56,507 nucleotides of DNA from Candidatus Bathyarchaeota archaeon (GCA_020354575.1 CP070649.1:1-56507), one strand, 5' to 3'; counted from the stretch's first letter, positions 43,758 to 52,720 are shown. A program made the numbers and translations. The notes: generated by a model from the letters alone, not told the origin.

Positions 43758-43857
43758 AATTCCATCTCTCCGCTTTGCACGACTGCATCTCCATAGAATC
43801 GTAAAATTTTTTTATAAATTAATAACTGAATCTGCACATACAAAGAGAGGGATAACA

Positions 43858-44334
43858 TTGCCAGGAAAAGATGTGCGAGGGATCTTAGCTGTTCTTTTGG
43901 ATTTGCTTAAATTCCTGAGAATTTATAAGCAGCGTGATTTTTGGATTCAAGTGGCTGCAGGACTTGCTGGGGTATTCCTTTGGATGATTGTACTTCCCAG
44001 CGAGGATATTGCTGGAGCTGTTGCTGCGGCTCCGATTCTCATCGTTCTCACCTTCATTATGATAAACATTATATGGGCTGGCTCTCAAAGGCCATATGCC
44101 TGTGTGCTTGGAAGCTTAATTGGTTATGGGCTATATAATCTCGCAGTTAGTGTGATTGTACATCACCTTTCTATAACGGAGATTCTCGTGGCTGTTATTT
44201 TTGGTGTGATTTATGCGTTTGTCTTTTCATCATTTGCCTTTATGATTTTTAATTTTCTCGGTCTTATTAAAATGAAACAAGAGAAGGGCTCAAAAACTAT
44301 AGGGAAGATAAAAAAGGGAGATGGTGAAGGCTAA
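43858..44334 (+). CDS. Four-helix membrane protein, unknown
   Basis: A 158-residue protein starting at TTG behind GAGAGGGA, with a TATA-like TTTTTTATAAATT about 45 bases upstream. Four membrane helices (about 35-50, 53-75, 82-100 and 105-138) and a basic C-terminal tail. Its stop overlaps the convergent operon end by four bases. Confidence 0.65.
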   Translation: MPGKDVRGILAVLLDLLKFLRIYKQRDFWIQVAAGLAGVFLWMIVLPSEDIAGAVAAAPILIVLTFIMINIIWAGSQRPYACVLGSLIGYGLYNLAVSVIVHHLSITEILVAVIFGVIYAFVFSSFAFMIFNFLGLIKMKQEKGSKTIGKIKKGDGEG

Positions 44335-45068
44335 TCTTCAGCCTGCGGTTTTGATCTTTGCCAGAGCGCCACTCCAACGACGCAGAGAACTGCGATTGGA
44401 ACGAGATACCAGGCCCAGAACCAGTCGCTGTAGCTTGTCTCGTAGAGAAATCGTAGTCGTCCGATGAATAGTGACATTCTGGCCATGACGGTTCCACCAT
44501 ATGCTGCTCCGAAGGTAGCCATAAGGAAGTATCGTCCTATTTTTGTGCTTACTCCTAGGATGCCTGTGTGTTCCCATGTGAAGAAGAAGAAAGACAACGC
44601 CGTAATTATGCCGATGATGATTATGATGCTATCGAGGCCCGGTGGGGGCCATCCTTCCCACACCCCTGCTCCTACTAGTGGCAGCTGCGCAGTGCTTTGG
44701 ATCTGAACTAGGAAGTTGCTTTGGATCATGCCTGTAATCATCATGCCTGCCATTATACCTGCGACGATTGATACGGGATATCTGTACAGGTAGAAGTACT
44801 TCTTCGAGAAGAAGAAGAAGTACATCAAGCTGATGAGTATTGGAATTGCCCAGATTAAGTTGCCTTCGTAAAGTCTTGCGGTTCCCCAGACTCCCTGTGT
44901 TAGAGCAGCGTCATACATGAACGCTAAAGTAAAGACGGCTGCTAAACCAATGAATAGATGCTCCACTGCACGGGAAAGCGGATTTTCCTTCCAGAGGAAG
45001 CTGTATATGAAGATTGTCGCAAAGACCCCAAAGATCGCTGCAAATAGATCGAGTTCAGGGGGGATCAT
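44331..45068 (-). CDS. Polytopic membrane protein H of the MutL-like operon
   Basis: A 245-residue protein with about seven membrane helices; an aromatic patch (SLMYFFFFSKKYFYLYRYP) and a short loop WEGWPPPGLDS stand out. ATG overlaps the upstream gene as ATGA behind GGAGG. It closes the eight-gene operon. No family recognised. Confidence 0.7.
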   Translation of the reverse strand: MIPPELDLFAAIFGVFATIFIYSFLWKENPLSRAVEHLFIGLAAVFTLAFMYDAALTQGVWGTARLYEGNLIWAIPILISLMYFFFFSKKYFYLYRYPVSIVAGIMAGMMITGMIQSNFLVQIQSTAQLPLVGAGVWEGWPPPGLDSIIIIIGIITALSFFFFTWEHTGILGVSTKIGRYFLMATFGAAYGGTVMARMSLFIGRLRFLYETSYSDWFWAWYLVPIAVLCVVGVALWQRSKPQAED

Positions 45069-45928
45069 TTCTCTTTTCCTCCACTAGATCTGGTGAGTAC
45101 GTAACTAATGTTTCCAGCGATAATAAACAGTATAACGATTACGTGGGCCACTGATTGAGCATCTAATGGTGCTAATAGCTCCGTTGGATATCCATAGGCT
45201 CCAGCCAGAAGAGATTCATATTCGCCAGCTCCAGAGAGACCATTCAATATCCCTACGATTTGACCGGCTGCATAAAAGGGCATCATTCCCGGAACACTAA
45301 CCGCTGTAGAGCCTACAACTAGTGGTAATGCAGCTGGACCACCATGACGTCCTTGAACAAATTGTATTACTTGTTGCTCACCTGGAGTTCCTGAGGTGAT
45401 TTCACACCACAGGCTAAGATCTTCAGCAGCTCTGGTGTCCTGCATTAGAGGTATGTCCGCCATAGGGGTTCCATAATGATCCGTACCCTTTGCGGTCCAA
45501 GTGTCATCTCCGAATGTTTGCATACCGACCTCATTTCCTGGAATATATCCGAGATACACCACATCTGTTCCATACTCTGGAATGGCGGGAAAATCGCTAC
45601 CATAAACATCTCTGAGGATGTCCTCACCAAGTGGGCCACCTGACGCCCAAAAGGCAGTTGCGACGACTCTTAGTCCCAGCTCCCTGGCCTGAAAGAGAAA
45701 GCCTTTAGCTTGCGGTCTGTTTTCTGGTATCGTGGCTGGTCCGAAGTCGAACGAGCATACCACTATGTCGCCTGCTGAAAGCGTTTCTGTAGTGTCATAC
45801 ATTGCTTGCGCATGCTCCCCTACCAGTATTGGAAGATTTAGGGGACTTAGAAGTGGGATGCTTACGAAGATGAATAATATGATGTAAAGGTAGCGACGAT
45901 CGATTTGGGTTATAGTTTTCCAATCCAT
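45065..45928 (-). CDS. Membrane-anchored protein G with extracytoplasmic domain
   Basis: A 287-residue protein. One N-terminal helix (YLYIILFIFVSIPLLSPL), a soluble domain of about 210 residues containing DIVVCSFDFGPATIPENRP and GLRVVATAFWASGGP (alternating beta/alpha, Rossmann-like), and a C-terminal helix (VAHVIVILFIIAGNISYVL). Ribosome site GAGGGTGATC. It pairs with the other anchored alpha/beta protein in this operon. Function unknown. Confidence 0.7.
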   Translation of the reverse strand: MDWKTITQIDRRYLYIILFIFVSIPLLSPLNLPILVGEHAQAMYDTTETLSAGDIVVCSFDFGPATIPENRPQAKGFLFQARELGLRVVATAFWASGGPLGEDILRDVYGSDFPAIPEYGTDVVYLGYIPGNEVGMQTFGDDTWTAKGTDHYGTPMADIPLMQDTRAAEDLSLWCEITSGTPGEQQVIQFVQGRHGGPAALPLVVGSTAVSVPGMMPFYAAGQIVGILNGLSGAGEYESLLAGAYGYPTELLAPLDAQSVAHVIVILFIIAGNISYVLTRSSGGKEK

Positions 45929-45938
45929 TTGATCACCC

Positions 45939-46604
45939 TCATTGCTGTTCCGGTCCGAGGTATCCTCGCTCTATGCCCATTAGTTGCCGTATTGCAAGCA
46001 AAATAGCTCCTATTGCAATACCTATAGTGATTGCTCTGTTCCCTGCTGTGTTTGGTACATTTAGAAGCCAAGTAGCAATCGTTGGTAGTCCCTCCCAGAT
46101 TGCTCCCCCTACGGGTGCTCTACCTAGAAGCATAAGCGCGCCTACAATTAATAGTATGGAAGCCTCCAAGCTTCTGAGTCTGAATGCTCTATAAGCTGCT
46201 GATGCAATGAAGAAAGCTAGCAATGAAAATATGGTCATGTCCATGGAAACATATATGTTGTTATAAACCCAGGCGAAGAGATCGCTTGCGTACATCAGAT
46301 GTTGTGGATGGGTTGCAACTCCGTACAGTCCAATAATTAGGTATAAGATTACACCTATAATGGTGAAAATGCTGTATTTCCAGAATCTGCCTCTTTTACT
46401 TATATTGACAGAGTGATGTCTGATCAGTACAATGAGACCTATTACCCCTGCCATTACGACTAGAATGTCCACAGAACCTGTCAAGAGGGCGGTAGCGTCT
46501 CGGGCTGGAGTGCCGGGTGCAAAGAAATAGGTAGCGATGACCATTATTATGCCCATTAAAAAGGTAATTACAAGCGGGATATATCGCTTGATAACAAGAC
46601 TCAT
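45939..46604 (-). CDS. Polytopic membrane protein F of the MutL-like operon
   Basis: ATG 46604 (MSLVIKRYIPLVITFLMG) is chosen because GGAGG lies six bases upstream; the longer frame starts inside the previous gene. About 221 residues with six membrane helices and a short basic end. The loop GRAPVGGAIWEGLPTIATW resembles loops in the other membrane subunits. Confidence 0.7.
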   Translation of the reverse strand: MSLVIKRYIPLVITFLMGIIMVIATYFFAPGTPARDATALLTGSVDILVVMAGVIGLIVLIRHHSVNISKRGRFWKYSIFTIIGVILYLIIGLYGVATHPQHLMYASDLFAWVYNNIYVSMDMTIFSLLAFFIASAAYRAFRLRSLEASILLIVGALMLLGRAPVGGAIWEGLPTIATWLLNVPNTAGNRAITIGIAIGAILLAIRQLMGIERGYLGPEQQ

Positions 46605-46614
46605 GTAATTCCTC

Positions 46615-47394
46615 CTATAACGCAAAGAAATCATTCAATGCTGTGACGCCAGCAGCTGTCAGTATGACACCGATGAGAATTAAAGCAACAGTAGTGATTT
46701 TTGAGAAATCAGCGCCCCATAATGAACCGATTTGAGTTGGGTCTTTGGATAAATATGCCCCAGCGGCCATTAATTCTTCACCTATGAGGGCATAATCCGC
46801 AGCGACAACGAAGAAGTGGATTTGATGGTAGTTTGCAGTTCCAGCAATTTGAATCGCTCCGCTGTAGAATCCTGATTCAGCTAAAATTAGCGATTCTGCC
46901 CAAAATGGTCCCATGTGAATACTTGCTGCAATTTTCTCTCTGTAGGTCCTTCCTAATACTCCGAAAGCCCATGGAAATTGGTCGCCTCCCAGATATTCAA
47001 TATTTTCGGGGTTGAATTCATCTGATTTACCTGCTCGAATGTAGGATTGCTCCATGACATCAACAGCCATAGGCATTATTGTTGGATCGTATGGATAGTA
47101 GATGAGCTTTGCTCCATATTTTGCTGCGAGTTCGGATGTGTACCCCAGAATGTTAAGACCTGCAATGGTTTGGTAGTAGTATTGGTCCCTAATGCCCCCA
47201 AGACCTGTAGTAAAGGCGATTGGTCGTCCCATTTCAGTAGCACGTCCAACTGCTTCTTCAATGGCTTCTAGACCAGGGATGTTTCTGATTTTTGGTGATG
47301 CTTTTCCTGCTCGGGTTAAAAACAGAGCAATAAGTCCTTCAGCCACAACGATAATTAGCATTACAAATGATGCAACTAAGCCTTCGTTAATCAT
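46615..47394 (-). CDS. Membrane protein E with DUF6754-like soluble domain
   Basis: A 259-residue protein: N-terminal helix (VASFVMLIIVVAEGLIALFL), a soluble domain opened by IRNIPGLEAIEEAVGRATEM and GRPIAFTTGLGG, with AAKYGAKLIYYPYDPTIMP, and a C-terminal helix. I associate the IPGLEAIEEAVGRA... block with bacterial DUF6754 proteins; this needs a database check. The role is unknown. Confidence 0.65.
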   Translation of the reverse strand: MINEGLVASFVMLIIVVAEGLIALFLTRAGKASPKIRNIPGLEAIEEAVGRATEMGRPIAFTTGLGGIRDQYYYQTIAGLNILGYTSELAAKYGAKLIYYPYDPTIMPMAVDVMEQSYIRAGKSDEFNPENIEYLGGDQFPWAFGVLGRTYREKIAASIHMGPFWAESLILAESGFYSGAIQIAGTANYHQIHFFVVAADYALIGEELMAAGAYLSKDPTQIGSLWGADFSKITTVALILIGVILTAAGVTALNDFFAL

Positions 47395-47803
47395 TTTTCG
47401 TTTTCCTCATTTTTCCTTTTTTTTCGTCTGCCTCACGTGCTAGCGCTTCTATTTTCCTAATTAAAGCTTCAACATGTCTTCGGTCCTCAAAGAGCAGACC
47501 ATATTCGGAGCCCTGATGCTCATCAATGACAATTCCAAGCATTGGTACTCCGTACATGAGCCACATCTGGCTGCCTATGAAGGAGAGAGGCTTAATTGAT
47601 TCCAAGAAGATGATGGCTGGCGTTTCCAAGCGGTGATTCACTATCCAACTAGCAAGCCTCTCAATTAGGAGTTCCGCTCTCTCCGGTGAGAGTTCAATCG
47701 CAAACCGATGCATTAGTTCACCAACAGTTACTAGAGACGTAACACGTTTGGCATTCTTTCCATTTGGACAACGGATCCATTTAAATCTTTGGTCGATCAT
47801 CAT
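47387..47803 (-). CDS. Soluble protein D of the MutL-like operon, unknown
   Basis: About 138 residues from ATG 47803 (the frame is also open to TTG 47815). It has an alpha/beta feel: ELLIERLASWIVNHRLETPA, IIFLESIKPLSFIGSQMW and a charged helical tail. It overlaps its neighbours at both ends, so it belongs to the operon. No family recognised. Confidence 0.65.
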   Translation of the reverse strand: MMIDQRFKWIRCPNGKNAKRVTSLVTVGELMHRFAIELSPERAELLIERLASWIVNHRLETPAIIFLESIKPLSFIGSQMWLMYGVPMLGIVIDEHQGSEYGLLFEDRRHVEALIRKIEALAREADEKKGKMRKTKND

Positions 47804-48740
47804 CGATTTTGCCAAGTTTTTGCGTACTTTGCTCCAATTTTTCCCTATATTGTGTTATTAATTTAGGATATTTCTCAACTAAATCTGCATTATTTTGTGT
47901 ACATTCAGAGTAGAGGTTGCTAAGTCTTGGATTTACTATACTCAGAAGATCAAATGTTTTCTTTCCCAATTCACTGGCAGCCCGACATGTTGGGTTGCAT
48001 GGAAAGAAATTCATCACAAAATAGGCAAAACGATCCAGCTCTTCTCCTGTGTTCCTCAAATCCCTGATTTGTCTACTGGCTCGGATTTCAACATTGGTAT
48101 CTTGGCTTAAACGATCCTCGATGTATCTTTTTACACAGCAGTGAGGATATCCAAGCATCTTTCCAAGAGATGCAAGGTATTCTGAAGATAATTCCTCCGA
48201 GTAGGCTATTGTTGTTTCTTTAGTGCCTGTACGCGTATCTTTTCTTGCAGTTTTCCTGACCTCAAGCAGTCTTTCTAATTTCTTCTTTAGCTTTGAATCC
48301 TGAAAAAAATATAACTCATGAATACTCGGTCTTACTTCGGTTTCTTTAGTCCGTAGAAGCAGTCTTTTCGCCCATAGCAAATGAGCTTTGTACGAGTTGG
48401 AGGTTAAGACTACTCGTTTGAAAGATTGCCGAAGTTGATTTTTTAATTTCTGAATAAGAATCATCTTCTCGCTAGGAATCGCCATCAAAACCGATTGAAG
48501 ATCTGCTTTACATAGTTCATCAATTCTTCTTCCTAGTTCAACTCCATCTTTGAATTCAGCTGGTATAGTGATAAATGAGCAGGGACGAATTCCGCCAGCT
48601 ACCATCAAGTAATCTTCAATTTTAATATAATCGTGTAAGGCAGTTTCATCTAACAATTCTGTATATAAGGAATTTGTTAGAATGCTAGCCCTGTTCTTGG
48701 GTCTTCTCAAAATTCGGTCGTGAAATCCCATTGAATCCAA
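47781..48740 (-). CDS. DUF483 family protein
   Basis: A 319-residue protein with the DUF483 signature MLGYPHCCVKRYIEDRL and the downstream FPCNPTCRAASELG. The paired cysteines suggest metal binding. The family is widespread in methanogens and other archaea without known function. It is 21 bases after the lipoyl-like gene and overlaps the next one. Confidence 0.8.
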   Translation of the reverse strand: MDSMGFHDRILRRPKNRASILTNSLYTELLDETALHDYIKIEDYLMVAGGIRPCSFITIPAEFKDGVELGRRIDELCKADLQSVLMAIPSEKMILIQKLKNQLRQSFKRVVLTSNSYKAHLLWAKRLLLRTKETEVRPSIHELYFFQDSKLKKKLERLLEVRKTARKDTRTGTKETTIAYSEELSSEYLASLGKMLGYPHCCVKRYIEDRLSQDTNVEIRASRQIRDLRNTGEELDRFAYFVMNFFPCNPTCRAASELGKKTFDLLSIVNPRLSNLYSECTQNNADLVEKYPKLITQYREKLEQSTQKLGKIDDDRPKI

Positions 48741-48761
48741 ACCAAGGACAGGTTACTCGTA

Positions 48762-49913
48762 TTATTCTTCTATTATTTCTACATTTGCCCTTGGCACAAT
48801 TACGTGTCTTCCATCTGCAAGCTTCGCTTCTAAAACCCTAACACTTGATTCTGTCTCAATTGTCTGAAGTTTCACTGGAAGTTTCGAAACGATACCTAAT
48901 GCTCCAAAAAAGGGGTCCCTTATAATTCTTATTGGCGTGCCAGGTAACAACCCTTGCTGAAGGTAATCTTTTTCATCATCATCTTCAAACTTGCTAGACT
49001 CTGTTACTTCATCAATCATTGGAATGATAATTTCAGGTCTAAGGACTCCTGCTCTGATTTGAGTGGCGCCATTAATAGAAGCATCTTTACCATTAAACTT
49101 CTTTAATAGTGAAAAGGTCTTTTCTGACATAGCCATTTCGCCAAACCCCTCTGTGATAATAAGTGTTATGGGGATATCTTCATGGCCTGTAATCGCAACT
49201 CCGATCTTATAGCCTAAGAAGGTTGTTAGATCGTGATCATCTATGCCTCCAACCACAATTCCCTTTACCCCAATTTGACCAGCTTTTTGCAAAGCATCGT
49301 CTGTCACTCGAGCTCCTCCAATCAAGATTTTTCCTTTGTGCTCGGGTTTGAGTTGCGCTGCAGTTAGAATTTCATTCGGAGTTTTAGCGACTAGTGTTAG
49401 CTTGCCCTTTCTTTCACCTCCTATGCCGAAAATTCCTTGAATAAAGGCTGCAGGAGTTTCAATGGTTGCTCCTTCATTTGGTAATATCTCCATTACTTTG
49501 CCGGGTATATATGCATCAATATCTAATGGGATCTTTGACTCTCTGATGAGAACTTGACCTGAAACATCAGAAACTCGTTCAATGGTTCCTGAGGCTGGTG
49601 CGTATGTCGTCCGCTTGAGCAATCCAAAGAGGCTTTTGATCATGGCGATAGGTTCATCTTTCTCGACCTCTTCGCCTTTCTTCTTAAGCAAATATTTCGA
49701 AGTTTCCCAGTATTCAATTCCGAGCAACGCAGCTACATTAGCCACATGGACCTCTCCTAAAATAAATGCCCTAGCGATTATCGTGTCCGCAGTAATCTCT
49801 TCTTTCTCTCTAACTAAAACTTCTCCTGGAATGGGAAGTATTCTTGTTTTTCTAACTACTGTTGTGGCTTTTCTCTTCAATCCGGGTGTATAACAGCAGG
49901 CTTCTGATGACAT
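48762..49913 (-). CDS. Biotinyl/lipoyl-like protein with KOW-like C-terminus
   Basis: ATG 49913 overlaps the MutL-like stop as TAATG; the frame is open to TTG 49934. About 383 residues. The N-terminal part looks like a half-barrel carrier/hammerhead domain (KKKGEEVEKDEPIAMIKSLF, YAPASGTIERVSDVSGQVL). The middle has IGGARVTDDALQKAGQIGVK, an alpha/beta block. The end, LPGTPIRIIRDPFFGALGIV, then VPRANVEIIEE, resembles a KOW/SH3 motif. No conserved lysine for biotin or lipoate is obvious, so covalent modification is doubtful. Confidence 0.65.
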   Translation of the reverse strand: MSSEACCYTPGLKRKATTVVRKTRILPIPGEVLVREKEEITADTIIARAFILGEVHVANVAALLGIEYWETSKYLLKKKGEEVEKDEPIAMIKSLFGLLKRTTYAPASGTIERVSDVSGQVLIRESKIPLDIDAYIPGKVMEILPNEGATIETPAAFIQGIFGIGGERKGKLTLVAKTPNEILTAAQLKPEHKGKILIGGARVTDDALQKAGQIGVKGIVVGGIDDHDLTTFLGYKIGVAITGHEDIPITLIITEGFGEMAMSEKTFSLLKKFNGKDASINGATQIRAGVLRPEIIIPMIDEVTESSKFEDDDEKDYLQQGLLPGTPIRIIRDPFFGALGIVSKLPVKLQTIETESSVRVLEAKLADGRHVIVPRANVEIIEE

Positions 49914-51760
49914 TATGCTAGCGAACCCCCACAAAGCTCATATAGTTTTTCAGGATATGCGTCGAGTGCTTGGAACCATCCAACTAGCTTTTTTCTTCTT
50001 TCATTCTTGTCATCTGGTAAGATTACTGGTCTCCCTCTTGCGTCCAGGATGATACCGACTGTTCCTCCTTCGATCTCCACGGTTCTAGTTTTTCCTTCGC
50101 CTTTACCTACATCTCCACCTCGAAATGGGGTAATCTCTACCTTGGCTTTTTCTCCTTCCTCAAGTTGGACTCTTTTCATTGTCCCAAATTCCGCTCTTTC
50201 TTCGATTACTGAATTATCGGATTTGTGAACGACAATTTCCATAGCTTCTCCAACTTTCGAAGCTGTTCCCTTGGGAGCAATGCAAACTCCAATTCTGATA
50301 AGACAATCTTTCTCAAATATTTCCATAGCGGCTTCGGGATGAACAGTGGAAAGAACGCCCAGATGGGGCATCATAAATACGCTGTCTTGAGCTAACCTAG
50401 TTACTCCTTCTGGCTGGAAACCATCAATTAACATAAGGGCTGATTGAGCTCTTCTCGGTGCGTGGGAAAGGAGACCACCTGTGCCGGCGACTAGGTTGAT
50501 TTTGAGCATGTCGATGTAGGTTTCTTCGAATGATCGTTGGTCAAAAATGTCAGCTATTGTACGCCGCCTTTGTACTCCGCGAAGAGGTCGAGCCAGCAAC
50601 TTATGATGGGCAAAACCTAAGCGCAAAGCTTCTCTTGCAACTGCATGTTCTATAACCAGATCTCCTATGCTTTGTGGAACGGTTGTGGGACGTATCATCT
50701 TGTTGTAAAGGCGGTTGCGAAGATCATCTTCTGTGATGTCAAAGGGTATCCAACGAGTGATCTTCTGAGTTCCAGCTTCTTTCAATACGTTGCAAATACT
50801 ATAGCTCATTCCTAAGTTGGCACTCACTGTTCTAACAAATTCATTCTCGTAAATTGAATACACGTTGGTGGTTGCCCCACCTAGGCCGACACCAACGACA
50901 TTTATCTTGTATTTTTCTGCAATTACTTGGAACATTTTTCCTTCGCCAGCGGGCGTTGGCATGATGGGGATAGGTGTCCATTTCATCAAGCGGTCGTATC
51001 CGGGTGCATGGGACATGACATGTTCCATAAAAAGCTCATGAATAACATTTCTGGCCGGCTCTGTGTTTTCCATTTCCAGAACAGGACGTAAATTCTCAAC
51101 GATCTTCAAAGCGAATGTTTCATCTAGAATTTCCTTGATGTTTGTACGTGCTTTTTTATTTCCAGCAAAAACGATTGGGAGCTCAAAGTCTGCACCTAGC
51201 CTTGGTCTTGGCTTTGCAGCCTCAATCAGCTCAGCCGTTTCAGCTACATGTGTGATTGTTCCTCCATCAGTACCTCCAGCCATTAGAATCATATCGGGTC
51301 TGAGATACCGTATTCTCTCAATTTTTTCGTAAGGACGTCTTCCATCATCCACTGCTATTACATCCATAACTATAGCTCCAGCACCTAACGCGGCCCTTTC
51401 AGCACTCTCAGCAGTCATCGTTTTTACAACTCCTGCCACCATCATCTGAAGTCCTCCGCCGGCACTACTCGTAGTAACGTAGAGATCTGCTCCTTCATTC
51501 CCCTTTGAGGGCGTAATTATGCCCTGAGAACCCAATAATTTGTGTCCAGTTAATTCCTCCACTTCTCGTACGGCATTTCGAACACCCAATGTTACATCTT
51601 CAAAAGGACTCTCAACAGTTGTGGGAGCTTCTCCACTAACCACAAATCTATATTCATCTCCGATTTTCTTAAAGAAACGGGCTTTGCTTGTCGTGCTCCC
51701 ACAATCCGTTGCCAGAATAATGTTAATCTTATCCGTATTGATTCTGAGCTTTGAAGTCAA
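49913..51760 (-). CDS. MutL/GlmL-family ASKHA protein
   Basis: A 615-residue protein starting at TTG. Phosphate loop IILATDCGSTTSKARFFKK, TSSAGGGLQMMVAGVVK, MAGGTDGGTITHVAETAEL and the second phosphate loop VGVGLGGATTNVYSIYENE identify the glutamate-mutase accessory family, an ATP-binding actin/Hsp70-like fold related to reactivases of B12 enzymes. No B12-dependent mutase subunit (GlmS/GlmE) lies nearby. It leads an eight-gene operon with four membrane proteins, so it probably energises or assembles a different complex. Confidence 0.88.
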   Translation of the reverse strand: MTSKLRINTDKINIILATDCGSTTSKARFFKKIGDEYRFVVSGEAPTTVESPFEDVTLGVRNAVREVEELTGHKLLGSQGIITPSKGNEGADLYVTTSSAGGGLQMMVAGVVKTMTAESAERAALGAGAIVMDVIAVDDGRRPYEKIERIRYLRPDMILMAGGTDGGTITHVAETAELIEAAKPRPRLGADFELPIVFAGNKKARTNIKEILDETFALKIVENLRPVLEMENTEPARNVIHELFMEHVMSHAPGYDRLMKWTPIPIMPTPAGEGKMFQVIAEKYKINVVGVGLGGATTNVYSIYENEFVRTVSANLGMSYSICNVLKEAGTQKITRWIPFDITEDDLRNRLYNKMIRPTTVPQSIGDLVIEHAVAREALRLGFAHHKLLARPLRGVQRRRTIADIFDQRSFEETYIDMLKINLVAGTGGLLSHAPRRAQSALMLIDGFQPEGVTRLAQDSVFMMPHLGVLSTVHPEAAMEIFEKDCLIRIGVCIAPKGTASKVGEAMEIVVHKSDNSVIEERAEFGTMKRVQLEEGEKAKVEITPFRGGDVGKGEGKTRTVEIEGGTVGIILDARGRPVILPDDKNERRKKLVGWFQALDAYPEKLYELCGGSLA

Positions 51761-51794
51761 CTAATTCAACCTATCAACTGTTGAGCAATATAGG

Positions 51795-51814
51795 ATTTAA
51801 GCAGTAGCTTAAAT
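51795..51814. promoter_or_regulatory. 20-bp dyad between divergent genes
   Basis: ATTTAAGC-AGTA-GCTTAAAT, a perfect 8-bp inverted repeat. Each half is TATA-like, and the distances (about 25 bases to ATG 51839, about 35 to TTG 51760) suit two back-to-back promoters sharing this site. A regulator dimer could control both directions. Confidence 0.55.
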
Positions 51815-51838
51815 AGTGATCGAAGTTGATGAGTAAAT

Positions 51839-52267
51839 ATGAACGATGAAAGGAATAGGAGCAGAAAGGCTCCTGCTTTAGCAGACTATGTAGCAGGAGC
51901 TGCTCTTGCCAACTCCCTAGCCTGGCTGACATTAGGAGTAATCGCTATTCTAAATTTCAATCCCAATACTGCCGTGCAACTTCTATTTCTAATGTACCCA
52001 CTTGGCGCGGTTGTCGCGGGATTTCTTGTATCTCGCAAGTTGATTCAGGACGATCTTAAAGTTGGTCTGAAAACAGGGATAGGCGCCTTTGTGCTTCACA
52101 TTTATGTTTTCATGGGAGTACTCGAATTAATTTGGGGTACTAGGGTTCTATTTCTGGGAGATCATATTTTGATTCTTGGATCCTTCATCTTAGGGGGATT
52201 GGCTGGAGCGTTTCTTTATTCGCGTTTCTTGTATTCGCGTTCTTCTCAAGGGCTTAAGCCCAAATAG
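51839..52267 (+). CDS. Small membrane protein divergent from the MutL-like operon
   Basis: A 142-residue protein with four membrane helices (about 14-42, 47-65, 78-100 and 107-128) and a basic tail. The ATG lies about 25-30 bases after the TATA-like half of the dyad, so the mRNA may be leaderless. No family recognised. Confidence 0.65.
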   Translation: MNDERNRSRKAPALADYVAGAALANSLAWLTLGVIAILNFNPNTAVQLLFLMYPLGAVVAGFLVSRKLIQDDLKVGLKTGIGAFVLHIYVFMGVLELIWGTRVLFLGDHILILGSFILGGLAGAFLYSRFLYSRSSQGLKPK

Positions 52268-52720
52268 TCAGATATCTTTCTTCATAAAAACAACATCTCT
52301 ATTTGTGAGGGGGTCTTTCATGTATCCCGCTATTGTGAACCCTTTGATAGAATATAGACCTACGGCATTAAAATTATCTGCGAATTCATTGTGTAAAATC
52401 TGTTTCATGTGAGGGGTATTCTTCTTGATTTCTTTCACCAGTTGATCAATCAACTGCCCTCCTAGGCCTGCAAGGGCACTCTTCTTTTCTGCAACTGTTA
52501 AAAACAGTATTCTTGGAAAACCTAGTAGAGTAGCAGTTATCAAGCCTACAATCTTCTTTTCCCTTTTGGCCACCAACGTCATGACTTGTTTGCCATAAAT
52601 CATTCCTTTCAATCTATTCTTATCTCCATATTCTTTTGCCTGGCTTCCCAGTGTGGATATAATCATCTTTACGCATGAATCAACATCTTTCTCTTGAAGC
52701 GGTTCGAAATTAAAATCCAT
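52268..52720 (-). CDS. GNAT-family acetyltransferase
   Basis: ATG 52720 (MDFNFEPLQEKDVDSCVKMI) behind AGGTG. About 150 residues with the GNAT layout: KIVGLITATLLGFPRILFLT strand pair, then SALAGLGGQLIDQLVKEI as the acetyl-CoA pyrophosphate loop, and NAVGLYSIKGFTIAGY. The canonical Q/RxxGxG/A loop is weak, so activity is likely but not certain. The gene is convergent with the membrane gene, adjacent base to base. Confidence 0.78.
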   Translation of the reverse strand: MDFNFEPLQEKDVDSCVKMIISTLGSQAKEYGDKNRLKGMIYGKQVMTLVAKREKKIVGLITATLLGFPRILFLTVAEKKSALAGLGGQLIDQLVKEIKKNTPHMKQILHNEFADNFNAVGLYSIKGFTIAGYMKDPLTNRDVVFMKKDI

